A stretch of DNA of 64,000 nucleotides from Rhizobium sp. L43 (GCF_002531725.1 NZ_NWSQ01000002.1:1-64000); one strand, 5' to 3'; counted from the stretch's first letter, positions 1 through 9,332 are shown. Program-made: numbers and translations. The notes: a model not told the origin generated them from the letters alone.

Positions 1-71
1 CAATTCTCCTGCTTGCAACAAGAGAATCAGAAGGCAATCCCATAGGCAATTTTAAATGTGTGAATGCCATA

Positions 72-96
72 GCCCCGCTGGGGAGAAGAGGGAGTC
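72..96. repeat. fragment of rhizobial intergenic mosaic repeat
   Basis: A short palindrome, CCCCGCTGGGG followed by AGAAGAGGG, lies just downstream of the first gene. Near-identical cores occur at about 9105, 28262 and 31060 in this window. It looks like one arm of a RIME-type rhizobial intergenic element. The first 70 bases of the window show nothing else I can call. Confidence 0.45.
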
Positions 97-107
97 CAGC
101 CCCCAGC

Positions 108-646
108 CTACTTCTGCTCGCAAAAAGCAATGCGGTTGCTGAAAGGATCGATCACCATCATCTCCAGCCCCCAGGGCGCCTCCTCCACGCCGGCTTCATA
201 TAGCGGTAGTCCTTGCCGGCGAGTTCGGCGTGGTAGGCGCGGACATTGGCGACGCGGACGAAGGCTTTGGCGCCGGGGCTGGCATCGCCGGAATGTTCGC
301 TCAGGTGCAGCGCCATGCCGTCGCGCGAGACCTGGCAATAGAGCAGGAAGTTTTCGCCGAAACGGTGTTCCCAATCGAGCGTGAAGCCGAGGAAGCCGCA
401 ATAGAATTCCATCGCCTTTTCCACGGAGAAGATGCGGAAGATCGGCATCGGCGGCTCGATGCCGATGACGGAGGGGGCGGCACCCGCCGCATCGATCTTG
501 GCCGAGAGGATATTCCATTGATCGAGCCCGAACTGGCGGGCGACGATTTCGAGGGTCTCGCTGTGGGTCAGCGAAATGTCGCGGTCGGCGAGAGCCTGCC
601 GCAATGTCTTTGCCATGAGCTTGGCATCGCGAAAATCGCGCATCAT
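108..646 (-). pseudogene. glyoxalase-superfamily protein, single-base frameshift
   Basis: Read across the frameshift this is a protein of about 179 residues. The N-terminal part (AKTLRQALADRD...QWNILSAKI) is the helical module often found before glyoxalase-like domains. It is followed by a VOC/glyoxalase fold (IFRIFSVEKAMEFY, FLGFTLDWEHRF) and a typical end (MMVIDPFSNRIAFCEQK). After YRYMKP the frame breaks at about position 205: the minus-strand text reads AAGCCGGCGTGGAG, where one more G would give KPGVEEAPWG, and the remaining family-like end lies in another frame. The ATG at 646 is preceded by GGAAGG, which supports this start. The break is in a G run, so it may be a sequencing error or a real recent loss. 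The substrate is unknown. Confidence 0.7.
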
Positions 647-837
647 GTCATCCTTCCGTTGGCGGCAAACAGGAAGATCAGTGCCCGCGTCTGCTGACCC
701 GTTCGCCATCGATCGCCAAACGGCAAGGGATGTGAAGGATGTTTCTGGATGCATTCACCATAACGCCAGGGTCGGGCGTCGCGGGGCGGCTGGCCGCATC
801 CGGCCGAGGGCGATATTATGAGAGGGTCGGTCAGGAA

Positions 838-2016
838 TCAAGACGCGGTGCGCGATGCCTCGAGCGGAACCGCCTGTAGGTGGCCGGCAAGCTCGACCCG
901 GTTGCGGCCGGCGCGCTTGGCGGCGTAGAGCGCCTTGTCGGCGGCGCTCAGCATGGCGTCGAAATCCAGCGGCTTGGAGCGGCCGGGCGCGACACCGACG
1001 CTGACCGTGCATTTGAGCATCTCGCCGTCAACAGGGATCTCGCGGGTTTCGAAGGCCCGGCGGATGTGTTCGGCCGCCAATTCCGCCCGGCCGGGCATGA
1101 TCTCCTTCAGCACCATCGCGAATTCCTCGCCGCCGAGGCGGGCCACGGTGTCGCCGGCGCGGCAGTTGGCGGCGAGTTCGGCGGCAAAGACCTTGAGCAC
1201 GTCGTCGCCGGCGGCATGGCCGAAGCGATCGTTGACAGATTTGAAATGATCGATATCGAAGACGATGACGGCTGTGGTGGTGCCCATCGGCCGCGTGCCG
1301 TATTCGTCGAACAGGGCGCGGCGGTTGAGCAGCCCGGTCAGCGGATCGGTGATCGCCTCAAGGCGATGGCGGGCGGCGAGCCGCCATTGATGCAGCGCCA
1401 GCGACAGCGCGCCGATCCCGGTCATGCCGGCGATGCAGACGGCCAGACTCAGATCTTCGGCCCAGTTGCTGGGGGCCTTGCCGAGCACCAGCTTTCCATC
1501 GGAGATCAGCACGGCGGCGCAGAGGACGAAGGAGATCGCCGTCAGCGTATAGAGCGCCGCGATACCGAGGATCGGCGCCGGCGCCTCGGCGCGGGCGAGC
1601 CAATATTGCCGGGCGGTGGCAAAAAGCAAAAGAGCGATGGCGATATTGTCGGCGATGAAGGCGAGGCCGTCATACCCTGATAACATCGGCACGACGGAGA
1701 AGACCATCGCCGCAAGGGCGCGGATCACGATCGCCGGGACGGACGGGCGGCCGGTGAGGAACTGTCTGCCGGCCCCCCATATGGTGGCAAAACCGGCATG
1801 AAACAGCACGAAATTGGCGACGCCCAGCCATGTCTCCGGCGTATTGACATAGGCGCTGTAGACAAAAATACCGCTGACGACGAGGACCAGGCCGACAGTG
1901 GCGGTCAGCAGCACCGTTTCCGCCCGACGGGCAATCCAGCTGCCCATCAGCGTCACGGCCAGGCATGCCGTGGAAACGCCGAGCGCTAACAAGAGGGAGT
2001 TGTAGTCAAGCGTCAT
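838..2016 (-). CDS. membrane-bound diguanylate cyclase (GGDEF)
   Basis: A 392-residue protein that should make cyclic di-GMP from two GTP at the inner membrane. About six hydrophobic segments occupy residues 5-210. The cyclase domain follows: DPLTGLLNRR near 224, the metal-binding DIDHFK near 254, and the active-site GGEEF at 295-299. An RxxD inhibitory site (RAGD, 286-289) sits five residues before GGEEF, so product inhibition is expected. The sensory half is a plain multi-helix membrane domain with no periplasmic domain I recognise, so the signal is unknown. It is monocistronic and converges on neither neighbour. Catalytic residues look intact. Confidence 0.92.
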   Translation of the reverse strand: MTLDYNSLLLALGVSTACLAVTLMGSWIARRAETVLLTATVGLVLVVSGIFVYSAYVNTPETWLGVANFVLFHAGFATIWGAGRQFLTGRPSVPAIVIRALAAMVFSVVPMLSGYDGLAFIADNIAIALLLFATARQYWLARAEAPAPILGIAALYTLTAISFVLCAAVLISDGKLVLGKAPSNWAEDLSLAVCIAGMTGIGALSLALHQWRLAARHRLEAITDPLTGLLNRRALFDEYGTRPMGTTTAVIVFDIDHFKSVNDRFGHAAGDDVLKVFAAELAANCRAGDTVARLGGEEFAMVLKEIMPGRAELAAEHIRRAFETREIPVDGEMLKCTVSVGVAPGRSKPLDFDAMLSAADKALYAAKRAGRNRVELAGHLQAVPLEASRTAS

Positions 2017-2232
2017 GCTTTTTCACTCTCCGCAGCTATTCAAAGTGCTACAGCGTCCTTTGCGCGTCTGAAAAGATGCGTGGCGCCGTCGCGTCGGATG
2101 TTGGCAGCTTATGGGGTCCGCGGCGAGGAATGTCTTATGCATCCGTTAACAAATGATGCACTGCACAATGCAAATGTTACGCGTTTAACGTCGCGCCGAA
2201 ACTTAAGATGAATATTCTATTTAAAATTGAAT

Positions 2233-3288
2233 TCAGAAAGCTTGTGCCCGTTGCATCACCTGCCAATGCAGGGGAAACATCGGATCGAACACCGTCACCG
2301 GACCGGCGCCGGTTTCAATCCTCGCGGGAAAGACGACCGGCTCGGCCTGCCGCGAGAGCGTGATGCGCTCCTCGTTCGGCGGAAGCCCGTACCAGGCCGG
2401 TCCGTTCAGCGAGGCGAAGGCTTCGAGCCTATCCAGCGCGCCTTCCTGTTCGAAGACATGGGCAAGGCAGCTCATCGTATTGATCGAAGTGTAGATGCCG
2501 GCGCAGCCGCAGGCGCATTCCTTCAGCGGGTCGACATGCGGGGCGGAATCGGTGCCGAGGAAGAAGCGGGCGTCACCGCTTACGGCAGCAGTGCGCAAGG
2601 CCAGCCGATGGTTTTCGCGCTTGGCGACCGGCAGGCAGTAATAATGCGGGCGGATGCCGCCGACCAGGATGGCGTTGCGGTTGATAATCAGGTGATGGGT
2701 GGTGATCGAGCCGGCGAGATTTGATTTGGCCGCCTTGATGTAATCAATGCCGTCTGCGGTCGTCACATGCTCCATCGTCACCTTCAGCTCCGGCAGGCGT
2801 TTCCGCAACGGATCAAGCACGGTGTCGATGAAGACGGCCTCGCGGTCGAAGATATCGACATCAGGCGTCGTCACCTCGCCATGGACGCAGAGCGGCAGGC
2901 CGATCTCAGCCATGCGCTCCAGCACCGGCATCGCCTTTTCCATGTCGCGCACGCCGCCATGCGAATTGGTGGTGGCGCCGGCGGGGTAAAGCTTGACGGC
3001 GGTGATGAGGCCGCTTCTGGCGCCCTCCTCGACATCGTCGGGGCTGGTGTGTTCGGTGAGATACAGCGTCATCAGCGGCTGGAAGCGGTGGCCTAGCGGC
3101 AGGGCCTTGAGAATACGCTCGCGATAGGCCTTGGCGTCAGTGGTAGTGACAACGGGCGGCACGAGATTGGGCATGATGATGGCGCGGGCGAAGGTGCGGC
3201 TCGTATCGGCGATCACGCCTTCCAGCATGGCGCCGTCGCGCAGATGCAGGTGCCAGTCGTCAGGACGGCGGATGGTGATCGATTGCAT
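2233..3288 (-). CDS. pyrC: dihydroorotase (class II)
   Basis: A 351-residue enzyme catalysing reversible cyclisation of N-carbamoyl-L-aspartate to dihydroorotate in de novo pyrimidine synthesis. The metal-binding HxH pair is in DWHLHLRDG (residues 12-20), the lysine expected to be carboxylated is in KLYPAGATT, further histidines are in CVHGEV and EHVTT, and the catalytic Asp is in GTDSAPH. Length fits the short E. coli PyrC type rather than the long PyrC/PyrX type. A GGAGG ribosome site precedes the ATG. It follows frcK on the same strand after 111 bases that contain a palindromic repeat, so transcription from the frc operon may or may not reach it. Confidence 0.95.
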   Translation of the reverse strand: MQSITIRRPDDWHLHLRDGAMLEGVIADTSRTFARAIIMPNLVPPVVTTTDAKAYRERILKALPLGHRFQPLMTLYLTEHTSPDDVEEGARSGLITAVKLYPAGATTNSHGGVRDMEKAMPVLERMAEIGLPLCVHGEVTTPDVDIFDREAVFIDTVLDPLRKRLPELKVTMEHVTTADGIDYIKAAKSNLAGSITTHHLIINRNAILVGGIRPHYYCLPVAKRENHRLALRTAAVSGDARFFLGTDSAPHVDPLKECACGCAGIYTSINTMSCLAHVFEQEGALDRLEAFASLNGPAWYGLPPNEERITLSRQAEPVVFPARIETGAGPVTVFDPMFPLHWQVMQRAQAF

Positions 3289-3330
3289 GGCAGGCCTCCG
3301 AAGCGATGCGTCTGCGGCCTCGATAGCACT

Positions 3331-3370
3331 AAAGCGCGTCGCATTGAAATTGATTCATGCGATGCGCTTT
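3331..3370. repeat. palindromic intergenic repeat
   Basis: AAAGCGC and GCGCTTT, with inner CGCAT/ATGCG arms, form an interrupted palindrome between frcK and pyrC, followed on the plus strand by a T run. The same AAAGCGCAT core recurs at about 39157. This is a dispersed rhizobial palindrome rather than a clear terminator for the minus-strand genes. Confidence 0.5.
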
Positions 3371-3399
3371 CGCTCTTTTTTCGTGCATGTCGCGCGGCA

Positions 3400-4032
3400 T
3401 CACGCCAGCGCGATCTCCAGCGTCACATCGGCCGGGCGGCGGTTTTCGAGGATCAGCCGGCCGTTCGGCAGGTCGTTGCCGTAGACCTTGGCACTCGCCT
3501 CTTCCTCGGTCAGCTTGTAACCGCGCCAGCGATCCCAGAGCCGCGCTTCCAGCACCTCGATCGGCGGGGCGAGCATGATCGTGTAGTCGAAGATGCCGTC
3601 GAGTTCAGCCCATTTGCCCAGAGTGAAGAGCAGATAATTGCCTTCGATGATGATGAAACGATCCCCGGGAGCGATCGGGCGGGCAGAGGCAATCGCAAGC
3701 TCGCGCGCGCGGTCGAAAACGGGAACGAGAACTTCCTGATCTGCGGGGCGAACGGCGCGGACGATATCCAGGAAGCCGCGCACATCGAAGGTTTCCGGAA
3801 TGCCCTTGCGGGCAAGCAGGCCGCGTTCGATGAGAATGGCATTGTCCATGTGGAAACCATCCATCGGCAGTACCGCGACGCTCTCGCCTTTTGCCTTCAG
3901 GGCGTCGGCGAGATTGTCGGCCATGGTGGATTTGCCGGCACCGGGCGGCCCGGCGATCGCCACCAGGAAACGCCTGGAGTTGCCGGCGCGGCTCAGGACC
4001 TCGCCGGCAATTTCGTCTACTCCAGCCGTCAT
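3400..4032 (-). CDS. frcK: FrcK-like P-loop kinase of the fructose operon
   Basis: A 210-residue P-loop protein of the uridine kinase/phosphoribulokinase group. The Walker A motif is GPPGAGKST at about 28-36, followed by DGFHMDN and a RGLLARKG segment typical of this group; IIIEGNYLLF is the Walker B strand. In Sinorhizobium meliloti a gene of this kind, frcK, is the last gene of frcBCAK; its exact substrate is not settled, and sugar phosphorylation is the usual inference. Its start overlaps the frcA stop (ATGA), which means translational coupling. No residues appear to be missing. The operon position is the main support for the symbol. Confidence 0.85.
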   Translation of the reverse strand: MTAGVDEIAGEVLSRAGNSRRFLVAIAGPPGAGKSTMADNLADALKAKGESVAVLPMDGFHMDNAILIERGLLARKGIPETFDVRGFLDIVRAVRPADQEVLVPVFDRARELAIASARPIAPGDRFIIIEGNYLLFTLGKWAELDGIFDYTIMLAPPIEVLEARLWDRWRGYKLTEEEASAKVYGNDLPNGRLILENRRPADVTLEIALA

Positions 4033-4811
4033 GCAGCAACCGGCTCCGTCGGCACCGCCTTGGCGCCGGTCATGAAGGCAACGGCATCGGACATGGTGTA
4101 TTCCTTCGGATCGATCACCGTGAGGCGCCGGCCGAGGCGGTGGATATGGATCCGGTCAGCCACCTCAAAGACATGCGGCATGTTGTGGGAGATCAGCACG
4201 ATCGGCAGGCCGCGAGCGCGCACGTCGAGGATCAGTTCCAGCACGCGGCGGCTTTCCTTGACGCCAAGGGCTGCCGTCGGTTCGTCCATGATGATGACCT
4301 TCGAGCCGAAGGCGGCCGCACGGGCGACCGCGACACCCTGGCGCTGACCGCCGGAGAGCGTTTCCACCGCCTGGTTGATGTTCTGGATGGTCATCAGGCC
4401 GAGTTCGGACAGCTTGTTGCGCGCCAGCTTTTCCATGGCCGGCCGGTCGAGCATGCGGAACCAGGAGCCGAGCGGACCTGGTTTGCGGATCTCGCGGCCG
4501 AGGAACATGTTGTCGGCGATCGACAGCGCCGGCGACAGAGCGAGGTTCTGATAGACGGTCTCGATGCCGGCCTCGCGCGCTTCCATCGGCGAGCGGAACT
4601 GCACCTGCTTGCCTTCCAGCGTGATCACCCCCTCGTCCGGGGTGACGGCGCCTGAGATCGCCTTGATCAGCGAGGATTTTCCGGCGCCGTTGTCGCCGAT
4701 GACGGCGAGGATTTCACCCGGATAGAGATCGAAATCGGCATTGTCGAGCGCGGTCACGCGGCCATAGCGCTTGACGAGACCGCGGGCGGTGAGAAGGGGT
4801 TCGCGAGCCAT
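4029..4811 (-). CDS. frcA: fructose ABC transporter ATP-binding protein
   Basis: A 260-residue single-domain ATPase of the CUT2 sugar-transporter family, powering fructose uptake through FrcC. Walker A is GDNGAGKSS near residue 43, the signature is LSGGQRQG, and Walker B is VIIMDEPTAAL followed by the switch histidine in ISHNM. Most CUT2 ATPases (RbsA, AraG) are double-length; the half-size form is characteristic of FrcA. The ATG at 4811 starts MAREPLL, two bases after the frcC stop; the in-frame extension upstream would run into frcC and is not credible. It overlaps frcK by four bases. Confidence 0.93.
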   Translation of the reverse strand: MAREPLLTARGLVKRYGRVTALDNADFDLYPGEILAVIGDNGAGKSSLIKAISGAVTPDEGVITLEGKQVQFRSPMEAREAGIETVYQNLALSPALSIADNMFLGREIRKPGPLGSWFRMLDRPAMEKLARNKLSELGLMTIQNINQAVETLSGGQRQGVAVARAAAFGSKVIIMDEPTAALGVKESRRVLELILDVRARGLPIVLISHNMPHVFEVADRIHIHRLGRRLTVIDPKEYTMSDAVAFMTGAKAVPTEPVAA

Positions 4812-4813
4812 GA

Positions 4814-5878
4814 TTACACCGAAACCTTTCTGATCCACTGGTCGATGGCGACGGCGGCGATGATCAGCACGCCCGTCAAGAGGACTTTCCATTGCGGGTC
4901 GGCGCCGAGCATGTTGAGGCCCATCGACACCACGCCGACGATCATCGCGCCGAAGAGCGTGCCGAGAATGGAGCCGCGGCCGCCGAACAGCGAGATGCCG
5001 CCGATCACGGTTGCGGTGATCGCCTGCAGGTTATAATCGGTGACCGCCGAAGACGGCGAGATCGAGCCGTTGCGGCCGATCGAGACCCAGGCGGCGAAGG
5101 CGGCGATGACGCCCGAGATGGTGTAGACGGTCAGCAGCACCTTCTTGGTCTGGATGCCGGAGAGCTTGGCGGCTTCCGGATCGTCGCCGACCGCGTAGAC
5201 ATGCCGGCCCCAGGCGGTGTGATTGAGCACATACCAGAGCAGCAGGACGAGCAGCACCATGGCGATGACGCCGAGGGTCAGCACAGCGGTGCCGGCTTTG
5301 AAGCTCATGGCGAACAGATGCAGCAGCGGCGCCTGTTCGTCGACGTCGGTGTCGCGGATCGTCTCATTGGCGGAATAGATGAAGTTCGTCGCCATGACGA
5401 TATTCCAGGTGCCTAGCGTGACGATGAAGGGCGGCAGTTTCATGTAGGCGACGAGAAAGCCGTTCAGCAAGCCGCATAGGCCGCCGACAAGCATGCCAGC
5501 CGCGACTGCGATCGGCGTCGGTATGCCGTAGGTGATGGCGACATTGCCCATGATCACCGCCGAGATCACCATGATGACCCCGATCGAAAGATCGATGCCG
5601 GCCGTCAGGATGACCAGCGTCTGGGCAGCACCCAGAATGCCGACGATGGCGATCTGCTGCAGGATCAGCGTCAGCGTGTAGGACGAGAAGAACCGTCCGC
5701 CGATGGCGATGCCGAAGATGATGATCGCCAGCACCAGCACGATCAGCGGCACGGCGGCCGGCGTCGAGTGCAGAAAATGCTGGGCGCGCTTGATCAGCGA
5801 GACATCCTGGTGCTCGAAGGAGGCGACGCTCTTGTCGCTGCCGTCGAGAACGCGTTCGAATTCCTGTGTTCCGGTCAT
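4814..5878 (-). CDS. frcC: fructose ABC transporter permease
   Basis: A 354-residue inner-membrane permease of the CUT2/RbsC family. About eight to ten hydrophobic helices begin after a 45-residue cytoplasmic N-terminus (PLIVLVLAIIIFGIAIG). The family stretch TLVILTAGIDLSIG and the C-terminal GGISLFGGRGSI are present. The start was chosen at MTGTQEF because GGAGGAGG lies seven bases upstream; the in-frame extension to 6001 has no ribosome site. It works with FrcB and FrcA. A strong hairpin lies between it and frcB. Confidence 0.93.
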   Translation of the reverse strand: MTGTQEFERVLDGSDKSVASFEHQDVSLIKRAQHFLHSTPAAVPLIVLVLAIIIFGIAIGGRFFSSYTLTLILQQIAIVGILGAAQTLVILTAGIDLSIGVIMVISAVIMGNVAITYGIPTPIAVAAGMLVGGLCGLLNGFLVAYMKLPPFIVTLGTWNIVMATNFIYSANETIRDTDVDEQAPLLHLFAMSFKAGTAVLTLGVIAMVLLVLLLWYVLNHTAWGRHVYAVGDDPEAAKLSGIQTKKVLLTVYTISGVIAAFAAWVSIGRNGSISPSSAVTDYNLQAITATVIGGISLFGGRGSILGTLFGAMIVGVVSMGLNMLGADPQWKVLLTGVLIIAAVAIDQWIRKVSV

Positions 5879-5988
5879 GGTTCCTCCTCCGCATCCGCGC
5901 GCCGAACTCGCGCGGGGGCCGTCACCGATATCATTCCGGTCTTTGCTGAGCCGGTTCGTGAGGCGACGGTACATCGTCCGTCGAAAAC

Positions 5989-6010
5989 GGCCGGGGATCA
6001 AGCCCCGGCC
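5989..6010 (-). terminator. attenuating/stabilising hairpin between frcB and frcC
   Basis: On the minus strand GGCCGGGG-(6)-CCCCGGCC forms a perfect 8-bp GC stem followed by GTTTTC, 24 bases after the frcB stop. Hairpins at this place commonly protect the binding-protein message and reduce read-through into permease genes; that role is inferred here. Confidence 0.6.
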
Positions 6011-6033
6011 GGTCTGCTTTCAATAAAGCGGGC

Positions 6034-7053
6034 TCAGCCCCAGCACTTGTCGGTGCCTTCCTTGGTGTCGATCGACTTGACGCCGGAGACCGGCTTGTCG
6101 GTGACGAGCGAAACGCCGGTGTCGAAGAAGGACTTGCCTTCGGTCGGCTTCGGCTTTTCACCGCTGTCGGCGAACTTCTTGATCGCCTCGATGCCGAGCG
6201 ACGCCATCAGCAGCGGATATTGCTGCGAGGTGGCGCCGATGACGCCTTCCTTGACCGACTTGACACCCGGGCAACCGCCGTCGACCGAGACGATCAGCAC
6301 GTTCTTTTCCATGCCGACGGCCTTCAGCGCCTGATAGGCACCGACTGCAGCCGGTTCGTTGATCGTGTGGATGACGTTGATGCCAGGATCCTTCTGCAGA
6401 AGGTTTTCCATGGCCTTGCGGCCGCCTTCTTCATTGCCGTTGGTCACGTCATGGCCGACGATGCGCTTGTCGTCTTCGTCGCCGATCTTGTCGGGGTTCT
6501 TCGGGTCGATGCCGAAGCCGATCATGAAGCCCTGGTCGCGCAGAACGTCGACCGTCGGCTGCGACGGGGTCAGGTCGAGGAAGCCGACCTTGGCGTCCTT
6601 GGCCTTGTCGCCGAGCGTTTCCTTGGCCCACTGGCCGATCAGCTTGCCGGCGAGCAGGTTGTCGGTGGCGAAGGTGGCGTCGGCGGCATCGGCCGGCTCG
6701 AGCGGCGTGTCGAGCGCGATGACCAGCAGGCCGGCATCACGGGCCTTCTTGACCGAAGAGACGATGCCCTTGGTGTCGGAAGCGGTGAGCAGGATACCCT
6801 TGGCGCCGTCGGCGATGCAGCTTTCGATCGCGGCCACCTGGCTTTCGCTGTCACCATCGATCTTGCCGGCATAGGACTTCAGCGAAACGCCGAGTTCCTT
6901 GGCCTTGGCCGTCGCACCTTCCTTCATCTTGACGAAGAAGGGGTTGGTGTCGGTTTTGGTGATGAGGCAGGCAGCAACATCAGCCGCCATGACAGGAGCT
7001 GAAAAAGTGACACCAAGCGCGAGCGCGCCGAAAGCGAGAACAGATTTCTTCAT
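6034..7053 (-). CDS. frcB: periplasmic fructose-binding protein
   Basis: A 339-residue periplasmic binding protein (Peripla_BP_4 type). The signal peptide is [23 protein letters not shown] with cleavage after A-M-A (about residue 23). The mature protein starts with the family strand [19 protein letters not shown] and carries ALDTPLEP and SVDGGCPGV ligand-site loops. It captures sugar and delivers it to FrcC. GGAGGAG precedes the ATG. It is first in frcBCAK, read from a sigma70-type promoter about 115 bases upstream and probably controlled by the divergent ROK regulator. Confidence 0.94.
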   Translation of the reverse strand: MKKSVLAFGALALGVTFSAPVMAADVAACLITKTDTNPFFVKMKEGATAKAKELGVSLKSYAGKIDGDSESQVAAIESCIADGAKGILLTASDTKGIVSSVKKARDAGLLVIALDTPLEPADAADATFATDNLLAGKLIGQWAKETLGDKAKDAKVGFLDLTPSQPTVDVLRDQGFMIGFGIDPKNPDKIGDEDDKRIVGHDVTNGNEEGGRKAMENLLQKDPGINVIHTINEPAAVGAYQALKAVGMEKNVLIVSVDGGCPGVKSVKEGVIGATSQQYPLLMASLGIEAIKKFADSGEKPKPTEGKSFFDTGVSLVTDKPVSGVKSIDTKEGTDKCWG

Positions 7054-7169
7054 GGAACTCCTCCCAGAGTTTGCCGGCGCCGCCCCTGCGGGACCGGAAT
7101 CTTAAGATATGACACTTCGCCGTGGATCGCTAATGCCTCCCAGCGGTCCCGTGCCCTTGACGACAGCAA

Positions 7170-7198
7170 TTTAGAGCGAAAAGAAATCAGCTTGTCAA
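7170..7198 (-). promoter_or_regulatory. frcB sigma70-type promoter
   Basis: On the minus strand TTGACA (7198-7193), a 17-base spacer and TCTAAA (7175-7170) form a good -35/-10 pair reading toward frcB, giving a leader of roughly 110 bases. The 30-base palindrome sits 22 bases upstream of the -35. Predicted from sequence only. Confidence 0.6.
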
Positions 7199-7220
7199 TA
7201 AATAAATCCAATTGAATTAT

Positions 7221-7250
7221 TAATTCGATGTGGCATGCTCCATCGAATTA
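7221..7250. promoter_or_regulatory. 30-bp palindromic operator between frcB and frcR
   Basis: TAATTCGATG and its exact complement CATCGAATTA are separated by ten bases whose centre is GCATGC, so arms and centre share one axis (between 7235 and 7236). It lies in the divergent frcB/frcR interval, 31 bases before the frcR start. The symmetry suits a dimeric ROK/NagC-type repressor, so FrcR is the likely binder. Confidence 0.65.
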
Positions 7251-7281
7251 GGGCATAGGCCAACAATCGGGAGGAGCGGCC

Positions 7282-8529
7282 ATGTCGTCCTTGGATGGAC
7301 CGGCGAATATACCGGTCCCGCCACCAATTCTGAATCCGGCCGGCGGTGCGAACCAGGTCAGGGTGCGAGCCTATAACGAACGGCTCGTGCTGTCGCTGGT
7401 GCGTCTCTACGGCGCGCTGTCGAAGGCCGATATCGCGCGCCGCAGCGGCCTGTCGGCGCAGACCGTCTCCGTCATCATGCGGGTGCTGGAGAAGGAAGGG
7501 CTGCTGTCGCGCGGTGAACCGGTGCGCGGCCGGGTCGGCCAACCGTCGATCCCGATGCATATCAATCCCGACGCCGTCTATTCCTTCGGCCTGAAAATGG
7601 GCCGGCGCAGCGCCGATCTGGTACTGATGGATTTCGTCGGCCGCATCCGCATGCAGCTGCACAAGACCTACGCCTATCCGCTGCCGGAAGAGATCCTCAC
7701 CTTCGTCACCGCGGGCATCCAAGAACTCGAAGACCGGCTCGACGACAAGCAGCGCGGCCGCATTGCCGGCCTCGGCATCGCCGCGCCTTTCGAGCTCTGG
7801 AACTGGGCCGAGGAGGTGGGCGCGCCGCCGGGCGCCATGGAGGTCTGGCGCGAGGTCGACCTGCAGGCCGATATCGCCGCGCGCGTCTCCCATCCGGTCT
7901 TCATGCAGAACGATGCGACCAGCGCCTGCGGCGCCGAACTCGTCTTCGGCGTCGGGCCTTCCTACCCGGATTTCGTCTATTTCTTCATCGGCTCCTTCAT
8001 CGGCGGCGGCATCGTCCTGAACTCGGCGATCTTTTCCGGCCGCACCGGCACGGCAGGCGCGATCGGGCCGCTGCCGGTGCGCGGCAAGAACGGCGAGACC
8101 AAGCAGCTGCTCGAAATCGCCTCGATCTTCGTGCTCGAAAACATGCTGCGCGAACGCGGCATCGATCCCGAGCCGCTCTGGTATTCCGCCGACGACTGGG
8201 TGGATTTCGGCGAGCCGATGGAAAGTTGGATCCAGGACAGCGCCAAGGCGCTGGCGCAGGCGATCGTGGCGGCTGCCTCGATCCTCGATTTCAGCGCGGC
8301 CGTGATCGACGGCGGCTTTCCCCATTGGGTGCGCAGCCGCGTGGTGCAGGCGACGATCGACGAAGCCGCCAAGCTCGATCTGCAGGGCGTCGTCATGCCC
8401 GAAATCATCGAGGGCGCGGTCGGCGCGCAGGCCCGCGCCATCGGCGGCGCCAGCCTGCCGATCTTTGCGCGTTACCTCACCGACCAGAACGTTCTCTTCA
8501 AGGAGGTAGACCATGCTGAAAGGACTTGA
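7282..8529 (+). CDS. frcR: ROK-family transcriptional repressor of the fructose operon
   Basis: A 415-residue NagC/XylR-type repressor. An N-terminal winged helix (residues about 25-85: SKADIARRSGLSAQTVSVIMRVLEKEGLL) is followed by a sugar-kinase-like ROK domain. Divergence from frcBCAK matches S. meliloti frcR, so sensing fructose or a derivative is likely. In the kinase-like domain the FIGSFIGGGIVLN strand is present. The CxCGxxGC zinc motif of active ROK kinases is not seen, consistent with a regulator. The SD is GGGAGGAG. Its end overlaps the next gene by 17 bases, so the pair is one transcription unit. Confidence 0.9.
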   Translation: MSSLDGPANIPVPPPILNPAGGANQVRVRAYNERLVLSLVRLYGALSKADIARRSGLSAQTVSVIMRVLEKEGLLSRGEPVRGRVGQPSIPMHINPDAVYSFGLKMGRRSADLVLMDFVGRIRMQLHKTYAYPLPEEILTFVTAGIQELEDRLDDKQRGRIAGLGIAAPFELWNWAEEVGAPPGAMEVWREVDLQADIAARVSHPVFMQNDATSACGAELVFGVGPSYPDFVYFFIGSFIGGGIVLNSAIFSGRTGTAGAIGPLPVRGKNGETKQLLEIASIFVLENMLRERGIDPEPLWYSADDWVDFGEPMESWIQDSAKALAQAIVAAASILDFSAAVIDGGFPHWVRSRVVQATIDEAAKLDLQGVVMPEIIEGAVGAQARAIGGASLPIFARYLTDQNVLFKEVDHAERT

Positions 8530-8986
8530 CCCGCTGTTGAGCCCGGAGTTGCTTTCGACACTTCGGGCCATGGGCCACGGCGACGAGATCGCCATCGTCG
8601 ACGGCAATTATCCGGGCGTCGAACATGCGCGCCGGCTGATCCGGCTCGACGGCCACCACCTCATCCCGGTGCTCAACGCCGTGCTCAGCGTGCTGCCGAT
8701 CGACGATTTCGTGCCCGAGGCGATCTTCCGCTCGACGGTCAAGGCCGAGCGCGACAAGCTCGACCCGGTGCATGAGGAGATGATCGACTGCTGCGCCCGC
8801 CACGAGCCGCACCGGCAGGTGGTGCCGCTGATCGGCCAGGATTTCTACGGCCGGGTGAAAACCGCCCATGCGCTGATCCAGACCAGCGAACCAAGGCTCT
8901 ATGCCAATATCATCCTGCGCAAGGGGGTGATTTATCCGAGGGAGCCAGGTGCGCAGGCGGCCGAGGTGGATCCGTTCGTGTATTAG
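8513..8986 (+). CDS. RbsD/FucU-family sugar mutarotase
   Basis: A 157-residue RbsD/FucU protein. The family start is intact: MLKGLDPLLSPELLSTLRAMGHGD, with the conserved His in GHGDEI and a following DGNYPG loop. Members interconvert anomers of free sugars such as L-fucose or D-ribose, feeding the right form to transport or kinases. Here it overlaps frcR and lies beside the fructose system, so the substrate is probably a furanose/pyranose of the imported sugar; this is inference. AAGGAGG lies seven bases before the ATG. The symbol fucU is withheld because fucose use is not supported by the neighbours. Confidence 0.82.
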   Translation: MLKGLDPLLSPELLSTLRAMGHGDEIAIVDGNYPGVEHARRLIRLDGHHLIPVLNAVLSVLPIDDFVPEAIFRSTVKAERDKLDPVHEEMIDCCARHEPHRQVVPLIGQDFYGRVKTAHALIQTSEPRLYANIILRKGVIYPREPGAQAAEVDPFVY

Positions 8987-9332
8987 GACAGGAATGGCTT
9001 CAGGCCGAGTCAGTAGATTTCGGCCTGCAGACAAGGTGGGCCAACTGCTCTTTGTCGTAGGCATGCGTTACAAGAGAACCGAGAGGCTGCGGCATGCCCT
9101 CTTCTCCCCGCTGGGGAGAAGTGCCGGCAGGCGGATGAAGGGGGCCACACGGCGCATTACTAAATAGCCCTTACACGCATCCTTCGCGTACTTTCCTGCA
9201 TGCCCTGAACAGAAATCAAAATGGTTTCTTAGCGCAATTTGCGGAGTCCCGAGCATGATGACTCGCCAGAGCGAACGCAAGGCGGGCGACAGCCGACGGG
9301 TTAGCCGCCGGATCGGGTCGCCCGCCGCGCCG
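8987..9332. other. intergenic stretch with two hairpins and a repeat fragment
   Basis: No credible gene. A CAGGCCGA...TCGGCCTG stem (9001-9027) just after the mutarotase gene could end the frcR transcript, though it lacks a T run. A CCCCGCTGGGG mosaic-repeat core lies near 9105. A 10-bp perfect stem GGCGGGCGAC/GTCGCCCGCC (9281-9326) follows the DJ-1-like gene on its strand. Confidence 0.5.

Noticed and set aside
230..697. Long plus-strand open frame opposite the first gene
   Set aside because: It is the complementary shadow of the glyoxalase gene; its composition is typical of GC-rich antisense frames (runs of Asp, Gly, Ala, Arg) and it has no ribosome site.
3331..3370. Terminator for the frc operon
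   Set aside because: The T run is on the wrong strand, and the same palindrome core recurs elsewhere as a dispersed repeat.
7195..8607. 470-codon minus-strand frame over frcR
   Set aside because: It covers a clear ROK regulator on the plus strand and gives no domain; long antisense frames are expected at this GC content.
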